A stretch of DNA of 64,000 nt from Paracamarosporium sp. OC-R06-R3 (Eukaryota > Ascomycota > Dothideomycetes > Pleosporales > Didymosphaeriaceae). The notes beneath the pieces were generated by a model. The model did not search any database and was not told where the DNA came from. It worked only from the letters and a program-made list of their open reading frames with translations. The position numbers and the translations under genes are program-made. Positions 11,214 to 21,916 of this stretch are shown piece after piece. The first letter of the stretch is position 1; every line of letters starts with the position of its first letter. The stretch spans positions 191,920 through 255,919 of the forward strand of contig JACVRA010000303.1 in NCBI GenBank assembly GCA_019828545.1, in the 5' to 3' direction.

Positions 11214-12308
11214 ATGAACAACTCACTGTCGCCATACGACATGGCCAACAACATGGCCGCCTATGCCCCCAACCCGTATGCCGCACACCGCACATCGCGA
11301 AGTTCCACCAGCCAATCAGGTCACGCATACCGCATCGAGAAGCCAAGAAGCAACCACAACAGCCCCAGGACCGTCGAACGGAGAAAGACCACCACCGGAA
11401 CAAAACTCTATGCCACTCTCGACGACCACTACAATATGATGATGGGTATCACCGGAGACGAGGATGAGGTCGATTCAACCCCAGAGCCCGCCACCACCCG
11501 CCCAATGAGCTGGCATCCCTCATCCAATCAGTTCCATTCTCGGAGCCAGTCCACCACATTCGATCAATCACGAAGCTGGCCACACAACTACCCAACTCCC
11601 TCCCGGGCCTCCATCCACGGCTCGGATTTCTACTCCCTATCTTCAAAAAACTCCACCGGTGCCGAGTCCTCCCAGCAGCACCCAGCCTACACAGCTAGCT
11701 ACGAAGCACACCGCGGCTCGCAAGACTCCGACTCTAGCTGGACCCAGCCCTCCTACGCACCCTCCTCATACTCTACCCCCGCCACGGAACCCATGCCCTG
11801 GTACCTCCAAGAGTGGGCGCGCAAAAACCAGGAACAAGCCATATCCTCGCACAACGGCTCCATGGAGTTCCTCCCCATCCAGCACCCCGCGGAGCCCGAC
11901 GAAGACACCGCAGACGCAGACATGCACGACTCCGGAAAAGAGCTCATCGGCATGGGCCTGTACGACCTGCCTGATTCCTCCCTCGACTGGGCATCTCCCC
12001 ACGCCGAGCCCACGGGAAAAGGCCTCAAGCTCGAAGAAACATGGCAGCCGCCCGAGGACGAAGAAGACGATGACGACGACGAGGACACCAGCTCCGACGA
12101 CGACGACGCAGACGACGACCTCCCGCCTCCACCGCCGCCCGCGCCCGCGGCCCCCGTCGCCAACGCAAAGCACCCCACCGGCACGCTCGAAGGCCAGAGC
12201 TTCTTCTTCGACGAAGACGAGAACGTGGCCAAGGAGTGGTGGTACCAGCAGCTGAGGCAGCCCTCCATTCCAGTGCGGGACGCTGGCTATGGCTACGGCT
12301 GGTTGTGA
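11214..12308 (+). CDS. Conserved-looking acidic protein of unknown function
   Basis: A single exon encodes 364 residues from the ATG at 11214 (purine-poor but acceptable context GCCATGA). The N-terminal two thirds are disordered and rich in Ser, Tyr, His and Pro. Short ordered-looking blocks follow: PWYLQEWARKNQE near residue 197, KELIGMGLYD near 244, GKGLKLEETWQPP near 269, and a C-terminal segment LEGQSFFFDEDENVAKEWWYQQL ending at about residue 347. Between the last two lies a striking run of about 30 Asp/Glu residues followed by six prolines and an Ala/Pro stretch (about 283-316). The blocks look like those of a Pezizomycotina-specific protein, perhaps a transcription-related adaptor since acidic tracts and Trp/Leu helices are common there; that is inference only. 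Gene-free DNA on both sides is long, which suggests large control regions. Confidence 0.75.
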   Translation: MNNSLSPYDMANNMAAYAPNPYAAHRTSRSSTSQSGHAYRIEKPRSNHNSPRTVERRKTTTGTKLYATLDDHYNMMMGITGDEDEVDSTPEPATTRPMSWHPSSNQFHSRSQSTTFDQSRSWPHNYPTPSRASIHGSDFYSLSSKNSTGAESSQQHPAYTASYEAHRGSQDSDSSWTQPSYAPSSYSTPATEPMPWYLQEWARKNQEQAISSHNGSMEFLPIQHPAEPDEDTADADMHDSGKELIGMGLYDLPDSSLDWASPHAEPTGKGLKLEETWQPPEDEEDDDDDEDTSSDDDDADDDLPPPPPPAPAAPVANAKHPTGTLEGQSFFFDEDENVAKEWWYQQLRQPSIPVRDAGYGYGWL

Positions 12309-12547
12309 GCACCGCGCGGAGAGTCGTGTTGCGTCCCGGGGAATTTCCCCTTTTGGCATAGCGTGGCGTTGGTTGCTTTTTTGTGACGGGCTGAGCGCAC
12401 GCACACACACGGTTCCTGATACCCAGCCCTTCCTCCGTTTGGACGGTGCAGAGCGTTGAGCTGAGCTGAGATTGCGGCTCTGGCTGGCAAGGATTGTTTG
12501 TCTATCTATCGTTTATTGTGCGTGTAACGGTGCATCCATCCATGTAC

Positions 12548-12588
12548 GAGACAGAGAGAGAGCGAGAGCGAGAACGAGAGCGAGAAAA
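12548..12588. repeat. GAGA/GAGC-rich purine tract
   Basis: An almost pure purine tract of GAGAGAGAGC and GAGCGAGAAC units lies about 240 bp after the acidic-protein stop codon. Confidence 0.75.
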
Positions 12589-12625
12589 GTAGCATAGCAA
12601 GCGTAGCATAGCATAGCATAGCATG
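12589..12625. repeat. (AGCAT)n short tandem repeat
   Basis: Repeated TAGCA/AGCAT pentamers directly follow the purine tract. Related AGCATAGC words recur up to about 12655. Confidence 0.75.
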
Positions 12626-13011
12626 GAAAGCATCAGCATGGCACACGTAGCATAGCCAGCCAGCCGACCAAACAAACAAAGAAGATTCACACAACGACAA
12701 GTTTCCCCGTCCTAAGCCAAGTCAAGCCAAGTCAAGACGACGCAACCGCAACGCAACGCAACTGCCGTGCCTCCCAGCAAGCCCTGTAGCCAAACCTGCT
12801 CGCTCGCTCGTATACGAGGCACGCTTACAGGCTAGTCTGAGCAAGGCGAACAAACACGTACGGCCGCCATCGAACGTGGAGATCGGAGCTCCATGCAAGG
12901 CAAGGAAAGGGAAGGTAGCCACTTAGTCAGGTAGTTAGGCTCGCCTGTGATGGATCAGCGCGCCGCGTCCGTCGAGAAACGCACGCCCGCCTGGCACCGC
13001 ACGGTACGTAC

Positions 13012-13071
13012 GGTACGGTCTGGTACGGTATGGTATGGGATGGTATGGGATGGGATGGTATGGCACGGTAC
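13012..13071. repeat. Twelve-unit 5-bp tandem repeat, GGTAT/GGGAT
   Basis: Units read in order GGTAC, GGTCT, GGTAC, GGTAT, GGTAT, GGGAT, GGTAT, GGGAT, GGGAT, GGTAT, GGCAC, GGTAC. The G-rich strand is the plus strand. The array is non-coding. Confidence 0.85.
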
Positions 13072-14354
13072 ACTAGGCTGCGCTACGCGGTACCCAATGG
13101 CGGCGAGTAAGCGGGTTGCCTTCCTATGCTGCGCAGGATCGGCGGCGACAGACAGTGACAGTGACAGAGACAGGCTGACCGACGGAGCAACGGGCGGAGC
13201 AAGACGTGGATTTTCTCGCCGCGCTGGTCCTGTCGGTCCGTCTACGTGACATGCCATGGCCATGTCAGAGCAGGACGCCCGGGGGACGGCCGCCCGTCAT
13301 CATCTCGGAGGGGTTTCTCCTTGGGCGTGCGTCGGCGCCGATGGAGGAGGGCTGGCGTGGCGCTGTGGGTCGGTGTGCAGTGCATGCACGGGGTCCGCCC
13401 GCAACGTGCGAGTTGTGTTTGAGTTTAGGTTTTTGTTCCTTGGTGCTAAGGCGCGCGCGGGCTAGGTGGGTAGCGTAGCGTAGCGTGGCGGAAGGAAGCG
13501 TGAGCTTGAGCTTGGGGGGCGAATCTCGCGGTGGCGCGGCGCTTTGTTTCCTGCTGGGCGAATTGCTCGCCTCGTATCGTGCTCTGGCTGGCATGCGCGT
13601 CGCGAGTGGCACAGCTAGCACGCAGGCGTCCAGGTCGAGTACGTAAGGAGGGTGCAGTGCAGCGTACCGGGCGGCCAGCAAGCGCGCGTGCAAACGGCAC
13701 GCATGCAAGTCAGACGGATCGGTCGGTCATCGCCGTAGTTGCCCCAGCAGCCAGCCAGCAAGCAGAGCACTGCCGTAACCGTCGCCATGACCATGGCGGG
13801 AGTGCGCCCGCACCGCGACTATTGGCACCGCGCCCGTAGGAGACTTTTGCGGTTCGTTGCGACGGCTACTGCACGCGCGGGCGGGAGAAGGCTTTTGGAA
13901 TCGAGGAACCGCAGGCGTCCGCTCGTCCCATCTCATCAGGCCGTGTCATCCGTCGCCATGCAGACGTCACCACCGTCCATGCAGCTCTGTCGTCCGGATG
14001 AGCGCGGCTCGTGAATGGTGGGGTTCTGCTCGCGATATGCGGATAGGCGTCTCGTATCGATAGCTGCACGCGTGCCAAGCGTGTAGTAGTTTGGATTTTT
14101 TTTTTTTCTGGTGGTGTCCGCTGGGTTGGGTCGGTGAGGGCATGGTGATGCTGAGTCGACGCCGGCGCCAGGACGCGACTGCGCGGGTTCACGTGTTGAG
14201 GCAGCGTGCAGCGCTCCGAGGGCCATTGATTGATTGACTGAAGACGACTTGCGCATCGTGGACGGCGACCTGGACGCTGCGTCTTGTGTCATAGCTCGGC
14301 GCGTCTAGCTTCTTGCCTCAGGCGTGCAAGTCTCGTAGAGGGGCGCCGTGAACA

Positions 14355-15807
14355 ATGGCGCCGCATTTTGTCGTCACGCCATGGCGGGATGCCAACGAGC
14401 TGCTTACGCTCCGGCGGGACCTCTTCGCTGCAGAAGCCGGTGCACTTGATGCGCGAGAAAGCGCCGTGAACAAGGTACGAACGTTCCTGCATGTGTTGGC
14501 ATCTGTTGGAATCTGCACGCTAACATGTTGGCCGCAGGTCCTGGCATGGAGGACCAGGAAGCTCGAGCTGCCGTTGCTACTGGAGAGCACGGCGGACATC
14601 GTCGAGGCCAGGCTTCGGGATGAGAAGCAAGACCTGCCGCCTCATGCGCTGAGGTTGCTGTACGCGACTGCGATTTCAAGGCGGGTTTCTCCATGCATTC
14701 CGCATTCCCTCCCTTCCTGTCTCCCTCCTAACACACCACAGATTCGTAACCGGCTTCCTAGACACGCAAACCGACCTCGTCCGTCTCGCTCTCCCCTCCC
14801 AAACCACCCCTCTGATCCCCGTCTCCCTCCGCGAAACCCGCCACCGCACCGTCCACCGGCACCTCCCCTCGCTCGCCGAACTCAAACGCGCTGCACACGA
14901 AAGTCTAGACTGGCTCTGGGAACACTACTGGTCTCATCTAGACACCCTCCTCGCACCCACCACTAGCCCGTCCCAACTCTCCGAACGAGACATCAAGGAG
15001 CGGCTACAGGGCGTGCTAAAAACCTACGTCAAGGAGCGCAAAACGGAGATCAAGAGCAGGAGCAAACATGGCAACGCAGCGGACAACGCGGCAGGAAGCT
15101 ACCTCGGGATCAATGCGCCACGCAGCGTGAAAACAAGCGTGCTGGTAGACCTGCTAGTCGCAGAGCAAAACATACTCCCCGTGGGCAAGAAACTGGGCTC
15201 AAGCATGGAAGGCGCATACCTCATCTGGACGCCGTTCCTCGCCTCGCTCAGCACGGCCGACACCTCGTTTCCCGAAGCGTTAACACAGCGCATGGTCGAC
15301 GTGCTCTCCGCACCTCCACGCGCCGGCGTCCCCGTGGAAGACGATCCCGCAAGGGAAGCCATGTGCGGCTGGCTCCTCCACATCCTGCACACACAAGCCC
15401 AAGCCCAAGGTCAAACCCAAGACAAAGACAAAGACAAACCCACCACCCTCCCCTCCACCATCCTCTCCCTCTGCCTCACAACCCCCACCCCCTGGACCCT
15501 CACCCTCACCTCGCAAATCCTCGCCTCAACATCCGTCCCAGACCGCACATCCTGGCTCGCCATCTTCGCCGCCGCAAAACAAGACGATACCCCCGAGGAA
15601 CAAGAGCAGCAGGCGCTCCCGACTCACCCTGCGCATGCCCCGGAAGCCATGGACGTAGACCCCGCAGACGCGGGACGACCCATCTCGGAGTCCGCACTGC
15701 GACCCGCTGCCGGGGTGCAAGACAAGGCACGCGGACCCCTGAAGTATGCTGGGCTGTGGAGGCCGAGGCCTATCGGGTGGGTGCCGGAGGGTTGGGAGGG
15801 GGAGTGA
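14355..15807 (+). CDS. LAS1: Las1-like pre-rRNA (ITS2) endoribonuclease, HEPN family
   Basis: Three exons (14355-14474, 14538-14680, 14742-15807) give 442 residues. The start MAPHFVVTPWR, the block VLAWRTRKLELPLLLEST, and SRFVTGFLDTQ are the hallmark order of fungal Las1. The catalytic HEPN motif is present as R121-H-R-T-V-H126 (RxxxxH). In yeast Las1, with its Grc3 kinase partner, cuts ITS2 in the nucleolus during 60S maturation. The second intron (14681-14741) restores the conserved RFVTG junction only if it starts with GC, giving a GC-AG intron; see the findings. The C-terminal third has low-complexity Gln/Lys/Pro repeats. Coding strand is C-rich in the middle and G-rich over the last 100 bp. 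The gene converges on SWD2. Confidence 0.85.
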
Positions 15808-16462
15808 ATGTCGCGTGGAAGTGTGTTGTGTGTGATGCGGAGTTTGTCTTGCGATGAAGAGCGCTATTATCGCCTGCTGCGGCTTGTGTGCGGTTGGTTC
15901 CGCTCGTGTCGGTGCGGGGGTGTAGAAGGTGTGGTGGTGCGGTGTGTGAAGTGAAGCATAGCTGGGAACGATGAAAGGAGATGAGGCGGTCTTGTAGCGG
16001 TCTTGGGATGTGCTCTGCTAGAGCTGCATAAGGGATGTCAGGGGATGAACGGAGGGAGATTCTTCATCTCGACTTCGTGGGGGGCGTCACGTAGTAGATA
16101 AAAAGCTTGATACCCTAACTTGTTTATCATGGTGGCATTCGAAGCTAGTTCTAAACATGGATGTTCTTGTGGAAATATGCTGAGATGTAGATGCACTGCT
16201 TGTAGCCTTTTGTTCCTCTTCACGCTTGCTGATGAAGATGTCGTTCGTTCTCTATGAGGGAGCGTGTCTCCCTGAGGCTTGTGCCTCCCCTGACTACTAA
16301 TCCCCTGCCGTATTCCATCACTCTGTCTCCTCAATGGCGCGGTGCGGAGGATTCATTCCATACGTCTCTGGTACTCCTCTGCCTGGTGTGAGATTCATAC
16401 CAGCATCGTCTTCACGACGACAACTGTAACGAACTCAACATATATCATCAACACGAAGCCCC
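15808..16462. other. Convergent 3' intergenic region between LAS1 and SWD2
   Basis: 655 bp should hold both 3' UTRs. I see no gene. The first 200 bp are G-rich on the LAS1 coding strand. Confidence 0.6.
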
Positions 16463-17624
16463 TCACATCATGATATCCGGGTCCGGCTGCCACAGTATCA
16501 GATCCTTATCCGCCGTAGCCAGCATGTTGAACTTGGGGTTATACCCGACGACGGCCGCCTTGCTAGGCCCGGTGAGGTGCTCAGCATGCGTGTACTTGTC
16601 CGCCGACGGATCCCTCGAGATATCCCAGACGAGGAGGCCGTCCTCGCCACTGCCGCCAATGAGGTACTGCCCGTCGGGCGTCACACACGTGTCGCCCTGA
16701 CCAAGCGCCGCAGCAACGCCGTTCGTCGCGTTCGCGCCGTGCGTCGGGGGCGCCGCGCTCGGAGCCAGGCGCCCTGTGTGGCCCCTCTTGCGGTAGCAGA
16801 AGTGCTTCATTCCGCCGTCGAAGGCGTCGAGGACGAAGTGGCCGCTGCCCGTGGTGCTGATGATCAGGTGCTTGCCGTCGTTTGTGAATTCGATCTTTGT
16901 CCATTCTCCGCCGTTGGGGCCGAGGAAGCGCTGTTCTATCTCGGCGAGATCGAACGTCGCGAATGGGATTTTGTCGTAGTTGCGGACGTCGTAGAGGAGA
17001 ACTGCGTGCCCGAGCTGCGAGGCTATTGCGATGACGGTCGCGGAGGGGTCGTAGCATGCGAGATGTGCGCCGTGCAGGTTGAGCATGCCCTGGAAATTGG
17101 GCGACTGCAGGTCCCAGAGACGCACGGTGTTGTCCTTGGCGCATGAGATGAAGCTGTCGGACGACGGGCATAGAGCGATCGAGGTCACGGTGTCGGTGTG
17201 GCCCTTGAAGTAGCGCGTGAACGAGTTGTCATGCGTAGAAAAGAAGCGGATCGTATCGTCGACTTTTGTGCTCGCATAGATGATGTTCTGCGCGTGGTGC
17301 GAGAAGCGCGCAAGGTGCACGCCATACTTCTGGCTGTTGAACTCTTTGGCGTGCTTGCCGAGGGTGGTGTTGTAGATTTGGAGCGTGTCGTCGTCGCGTG
17401 CCACAACAGCGAGGTCGCCCGTGTCGTCGAAATCCAGAGAGGTCACCGAAGTGCGCGCATTGGGACTCTTGAATTTCTGTGGGAGTTAGCCATCGCATCG
17501 AGTGAAGGAGAACCGGAGACGGCACCTTGGAGGGTCGGAAAGCTGTTATGACGTCGCTAACTTTTTGCGTCGCCTGTCCTGGCGGCGGTGGAGGAGGCCC
17601 CGGGGTGCCTGAGCCTGTCGCCAT
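16463..17624 (-). CDS. SWD2: Swd2-like WD40 subunit of COMPASS / cleavage-polyadenylation factor
   Basis: Two exons (17624-17526 and 17476-16463) give 370 residues. The 49-nt intron is GT-AG and in phase 0. Exon 1 codes for a proline-rich leader ending in VSDVITAFRPSK; exon 2 begins KFKSPNARTSVTSLDFDDTGD. At least six WD-type blades can be picked out by their GH/SAKDNTVRLWDLQ, GGSGEDGLLVWDI and TADKDLILWQPD ends. The sequence order matches Swd2/WDR82, which in yeast serves both the Set1 H3K4 methylase complex and the CPF 3' processing complex in the nucleus. The length is near normal for filamentous fungi. It shares a divergent promoter with the OAC1 gene. Confidence 0.88.
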
Positions 17625-18067
17625 GGTGTGGTTGACTCAGGATGTTCGCAGGACTATTCCATGTCTTCTTATCTCAGCCTGCAGGCGTCGGCGGCCTCGA
17701 AGCAATCCTCCTGGGCCGTCTTCACTTGTAAAGTTGAACGAGACATGCGAATAATTGGCAGGCGAAGATTGGAGCTAGGACCCTTGTTTTTGTCTTGGCG
17801 GCCTTGCAGCTCTAGCAGACGCTCCGGAATCGGTCTCGGGTGCAGGTCCGGGGATTTCCATCTCACAAAGATTATTTTCACTTGTATCCCGCTCATCTCT
17901 CGCGTCAGCAGTGAAGCTCTGATTGCTGATACACGAACGTCCTGCGATTGGGAAAGCGAGGCAAGACGTGCACGCTGTAATTCCCAGAGCGCCGGTCGCG
18001 CTTTCCTGTCGTCGTTCCGAGGAAGGAGCGTCATAGCAATAGCTGGGAGAACTCCGAATAGGACATC
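17625..18067. promoter_or_regulatory. Divergent promoter between SWD2 and OAC1
   Basis: 443 bp separate the two start codons of oppositely oriented genes, so both promoters must lie here or overlap the leaders. I do not see a clear TATA box. Confidence 0.6.
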
Positions 18068-19199
18068 ATGTCGACAACATTAGGGTATGCTTTTGCGCGC
18101 GCCTTGATTCCGATGCTTACAATCCGTCTAGCTCCTTCATCGCCGGTGGCATTGCAGCGTGCGGTGCGGTCACGGTTACGCACGGCTTCGAGACAGTAAA
18201 GATTCGGTATGCGACACCGGCGCCATGTACAGCGCAAACCACTCACCACCTTCAGACTACAACTTCAAGGAGAACTCAAGGCGAAGAAGGATGCGCCGCG
18301 GCTGTACAAGGGCGTGTTCCACGGTGTCGGCGTCATCTTGAAAAATGAAGGACCCAAGGGCTTGTTGCGAGGGTTGTCATGCGCTGTAGGAGAGCTTGTG
18401 CCGCGTCTGCATGTCATGGCTAACGCGCGGTGCAGTATGTTTACCAAATGACGCTCAACGGCTGCCGGTTAGGCTTCTACGAGCCCACGCGCAAGTTCCT
18501 CACCAACGCAATCTACAAAGACGACAAAATACAGTCCTTCGGCATCAACCTCGTCTCCGGCGCTTCCTCAGGCATTCTCGGCGCAGCCGTCGGTTCACCC
18601 TTCTTCCTCGTCAAGACGCGGTTACAGTCCTTCTCGCCCTTCCTACCCGTCGGAACCCAACACAACTACAAGAATGCTGTCGATGGCATGAGCCAGATCT
18701 ATCGCCACGAGGGAATCAAGGGGCTATACCGAGGAGTTCTCCCAGCTATGGTTAGAACAGGCTTCGGTAGCTCGGTGCAACTACCTACATACTTCTTTGC
18801 TAAGAGGCGGTTGGTGAAGCATTTGGGCATGGAGGAGGGCATGCCGCTGCACATTGCCAGCAGCACGGCGAGCGGTTTCGTCGTTTGCTGTGTTATGCAC
18901 CCTCCGGATACCGTCATGTCGCGCATGTACAACCAGACGGGTAACCTCTACAGCTCTGCGCTCGATTGTCTGTTCCGGACGGTGAAGACGGAGGGCATCC
19001 TAGCAGTTTACAAGGGTTACTTTGCGCATTTGGCGCGAATTCTTCCGCACACAGTACGTTTCGCTGGTTTCGATCCGTGTTTGTGTAGCTTTACTGACAA
19101 TATCAGATCCTAACCCTCACACTTGCGGAGCAAACAAACAAGCTCATGCGGAGAGTCGAAGACAGGATACTGTCGCCCGAACTAAAAGCCAAGATATAG
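18068..19199 (+). CDS. OAC1: Mitochondrial oxaloacetate carrier-like protein
   Basis: Five exons (18068-18084, 18132-18206, 18256-18385, 18436-19053, 19107-19199) join in frame to 310 residues. The first exon has only 17 coding bases. It is a three-repeat mitochondrial carrier: repeat signatures appear as THGFETVKIRLQ, GSPFFLVKTRLQ and MHPPDTVMSRMYNQ, each followed by a GLxRG-type motif (KGLLRG, KGLYRG, AVYKG). The degenerate first and second signatures and the RMYNQ after the third match yeast Oac1, which carries oxaloacetate, sulfate and related acids across the inner membrane. No presequence is expected or seen. The end KLMRRVEDRILSPELKAKI also fits. Confidence in the carrier family is very high; the exact substrate is inferred. 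Confidence 0.88.
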
Positions 19200-20163
19200 C
19201 ACGACTTGGTCGACTGTCGATTAATCGAGCATTTTCTTTGGGCCTTTTGTAGATATACTTGGTACGATAACCTCTTTCTGTTGCATAGCGAGGGAGACCA
19301 CAGTGGTTCAATATGTTTCGCCGGTTTTTGTTAGATTAGGTATGGTGCGGGAATGTTAGATTCGGGCGCGAATGTGACGTCTCTCGAGCACAGCACTTTT
19401 GGACCATCGGCTTAATGCCAGCGCATCGTGTTCCCCTGTTTCATGCTGAAGTCTCAACGCTCAACTCTGGTCCGTCCTTTTATATTTCAGGTATTTGTGG
19501 GTACCCCACTTAGTGGGCCTCCTATTTCTATACTTAATTTGGAAGTGCGAGCATGGTTAAGACATCAAAACACTTCTATCTGTCGCTAACAGCTCGTGCA
19601 GGTAATGTACCTGCAAAACACTCATCCAAGGGTAAATACTACTTCAACGTTGCTTCAAGCAACGTCACCCGGAAGCAGAATGTCCTTCACAGCCGTTGCT
19701 ACGATGTCGATATTTTAAGATACTGGGTACAACCGAGCTGAACCTTTATCCTGGAGCAGATCATCCAAACGCCTCAACTACCCACCAATGATATGAAAAC
19801 CGTTTGTCTTTGCATCCCATTGAGGAAAGCCAAGGCCGAGAGGCGATAATTATCGATAATTCACTATGCTGCTAACGTGTGCCGAGATGCGGTGTAGGGC
19901 ACCATACAGACCCTGCGTACATGAGCGCACACTTCTACACTATGCGCTCCTGTTCTTCCCAGCCGATTCCAGCCGTGAGCCCTATCGTCGTTTGACGATG
20001 TATCCGTAAGGGTGCATGTCCTGCCGAGGGATACTTCGACTATCAAGTCGATAAATAGATTGTCCTCTCGCTACGCTTTGTATCTCACAACTCCCTATCG
20101 CTTTCGTCCCGTTCTTTCCATAATAGTAATACAAGCAACATCTAGTTGCGTTCATTCGCTACA
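19200..20163. other. Intergenic: promoter region of secreted peroxidase
   Basis: No gene is supported. It holds paired GATA words (19844-19860) and a TATA-like ATAAATA at about 20051, some 110 bp before the start codon. Confidence 0.55.
19844..19860. promoter_or_regulatory. Palindromic GATA/TATC cluster upstream of peroxidase
   Basis: The perfect 12-bp palindrome CGATAATTATCG is immediately followed by another GATAAT, so three GATA words lie within 17 bp, about 305 bp upstream of the peroxidase ATG. Closely paired GATA sites are the known target form for fungal GATA factors such as AreA/Nit2. Regulation by one is inferred. Confidence 0.4.
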
Positions 20164-21789
20164 ATGAGATACCTCGCCCTTGCCGCCCTCACCTCAGTAA
20201 CCACGGCAGACTATGTCTGGCCTGGCCCACACGACCACATGGAGGATTTGCTCTACCTCCAAAGCGGATTCAATCGCCATGGTTTTGTTGACGGCATCTT
20301 GAGTTGCGGCTTCGGGCAGAACATCGTCGGCCGACAGAACTCTGCTGAATGGATACGTACCGCCTACCACGATATGTCCACCGCCGATGTCGAAGCTGGA
20401 ACAGGAGGCCTTGACGCATCTATCATGTTCGAAACCGAACGAGGCGAAAACAAAGGATCCGCTTTCAATAACACGTTCGGTCATCTGGCGAGTTTCTACA
20501 GTACGCGGTCGTCCGGCGCAGATTTGCTCGCACTGGCGGTTGTCGGTAGCATGAGTGTTTGCGGGGGATATGAAATCCCACTACGTGTGGGACGTATCGA
20601 TGCTACGGAGGCTGGGAGAAGCGGTGTCCCGGAACCACAGCAGGATGTCGAGACGCATACCAAGATGTTTGCTATGCAAGGCTTCAACCAGACGGAGATG
20701 GTTGAGCTCGTTGCGTGCGGACACACCCTTGGCGGGGTGCATCACGAAGATTTCCCTGAGATCACTGGCGATAACACTACGGGCCAGGTCACGGAGTTCG
20801 AATATGGCGAGTCGAACGTGGCATTTGATAATCAGGTTGTTACGGAGTACCTAGCAGGCAACACGTCGAACCCGTTGGTTTCTGGAAAGAACGACACTAT
20901 GAATAGCGATAAGCGAATTTTTGCTGTAGATGGCAATGAGACGATGCAAGCTCTCGCGGACCCAACATACTTCCAGGAGAGATGTCAGATTCTGATGGCC
21001 CGCATGATCGACACCGTGCCCTCCTCCGTCAACCTGTCTGAGCCTCTCCGACCAATCGATATCAAGCCGTACGTCAACGACCTCGGGCTGAACTCAAATG
21101 GCTCTATCAACTTCTCAGGCTACATCCGTGTGCGTTACGGCGCGGATACGGGACGCGACGCCGATGATCTATCTGCGTACATTACATACGTCGACCGCTC
21201 TGGGAAGGAAGTGTCGGCTCCGGTGGAAGCCAAGAGGCCTAATTTCCAGGGCGGCACAGGAGTCGGCTTCAGAGGCTACAGTTTCGTCTTCTTCGAATGG
21301 AACACGGAGATCGCTGCCGACGCGGGCATCAGCGCGTTCAACATCCACGTCACCACGACATCAACCAACAAGACGGTCGAGTACAACAACGGCGGAAACG
21401 GATATCCTGTACAGGACACCATCCTCAACCAAGTCCACCAATCCTGCCAGACTTTCGAGCAGAACGGAAGTGGTGGTTGGGACGGCGCGTTGACTGTCGT
21501 GGCTGCTGTGCGTAGCGACGCCGTGTCAGCCTCCTCGGACCTGGCGCTGCATTTCGCGAAGCATGTCCCGCAGGGAGCGGTGCTGGATCGCTTTGAGATC
21601 CAGGTCGAGAAGTTTGTCAAGACTGAGCAAACGCTCGCTGGGTACACGCTGTTTGAGGTGAAGGGCATGGCGATCAATGGAGAAAGTGATAGCACGTCGT
21701 TCGACATCGTGCTCGACGAGACGACGAAGCTCGAGTTCCAGCAGACGGGTGCATTGAGTCAGGAGAGCTGCGTACCACTCGTCCAGTAA
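20164..21789 (+). CDS. Secreted haem peroxidase (class II-like) with unknown C-terminal domain
   Basis: A single exon gives 541 residues from the ATG at 20164; an in-frame TTG 18 bp earlier was rejected. Residues 1-15 are a signal peptide (MRYLALAALTSVTTA). The peroxidase part shows the distal haem pair R65-x3-H69 in IRTAYHDM, GGLDASIMFE, SGADLLALA, and the proximal H187 in ELVACGHTLGG. Such enzymes use hydrogen peroxide to oxidise phenols and similar compounds outside the cell. After about residue 290 the protein continues for 250 residues with a beta-rich, Gly/Thr-rich pattern that is not part of the standard peroxidase fold. The gene has several N-glycosylation sequons (NNT, NQT, NTS, NLS, NFS). 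The upstream region carries GATA words. Confidence 0.85.
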   Translation: MRYLALAALTSVTTADYVWPGPHDHMEDLLYLQSGFNRHGFVDGILSCGFGQNIVGRQNSAEWIRTAYHDMSTADVEAGTGGLDASIMFETERGENKGSAFNNTFGHLASFYSTRSSGADLLALAVVGSMSVCGGYEIPLRVGRIDATEAGRSGVPEPQQDVETHTKMFAMQGFNQTEMVELVACGHTLGGVHHEDFPEITGDNTTGQVTEFEYGESNVAFDNQVVTEYLAGNTSNPLVSGKNDTMNSDKRIFAVDGNETMQALADPTYFQERCQILMARMIDTVPSSVNLSEPLRPIDIKPYVNDLGLNSNGSINFSGYIRVRYGADTGRDADDLSAYITYVDRSGKEVSAPVEAKRPNFQGGTGVGFRGYSFVFFEWNTEIAADAGISAFNIHVTTTSTNKTVEYNNGGNGYPVQDTILNQVHQSCQTFEQNGSGGWDGALTVVAAVRSDAVSASSDLALHFAKHVPQGAVLDRFEIQVEKFVKTEQTLAGYTLFEVKGMAINGESDSTSFDIVLDETTKLEFQQTGALSQESCVPLVQ

Positions 21790-21916
21790 GGATCGCACGC
21801 AGTAATAATAATCAACCGAAGGCCTGGCCTCCGATATATGGGTATAGACATAGATAACGCATACTGAAACGAATTTACTTATTACCACCTCACCTCCTCA
21901 CACCTCCCCAATCTAC

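Larger units (their letters stand above)
12309..14354. other. Two-kilobase repeat-rich intergenic region
   Basis: GC-rich sequence with several simple repeats and no supported gene. The frames present are proline/arginine-rich artefacts of the base composition. It separates the acidic-protein gene from LAS1. Confidence 0.6.
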
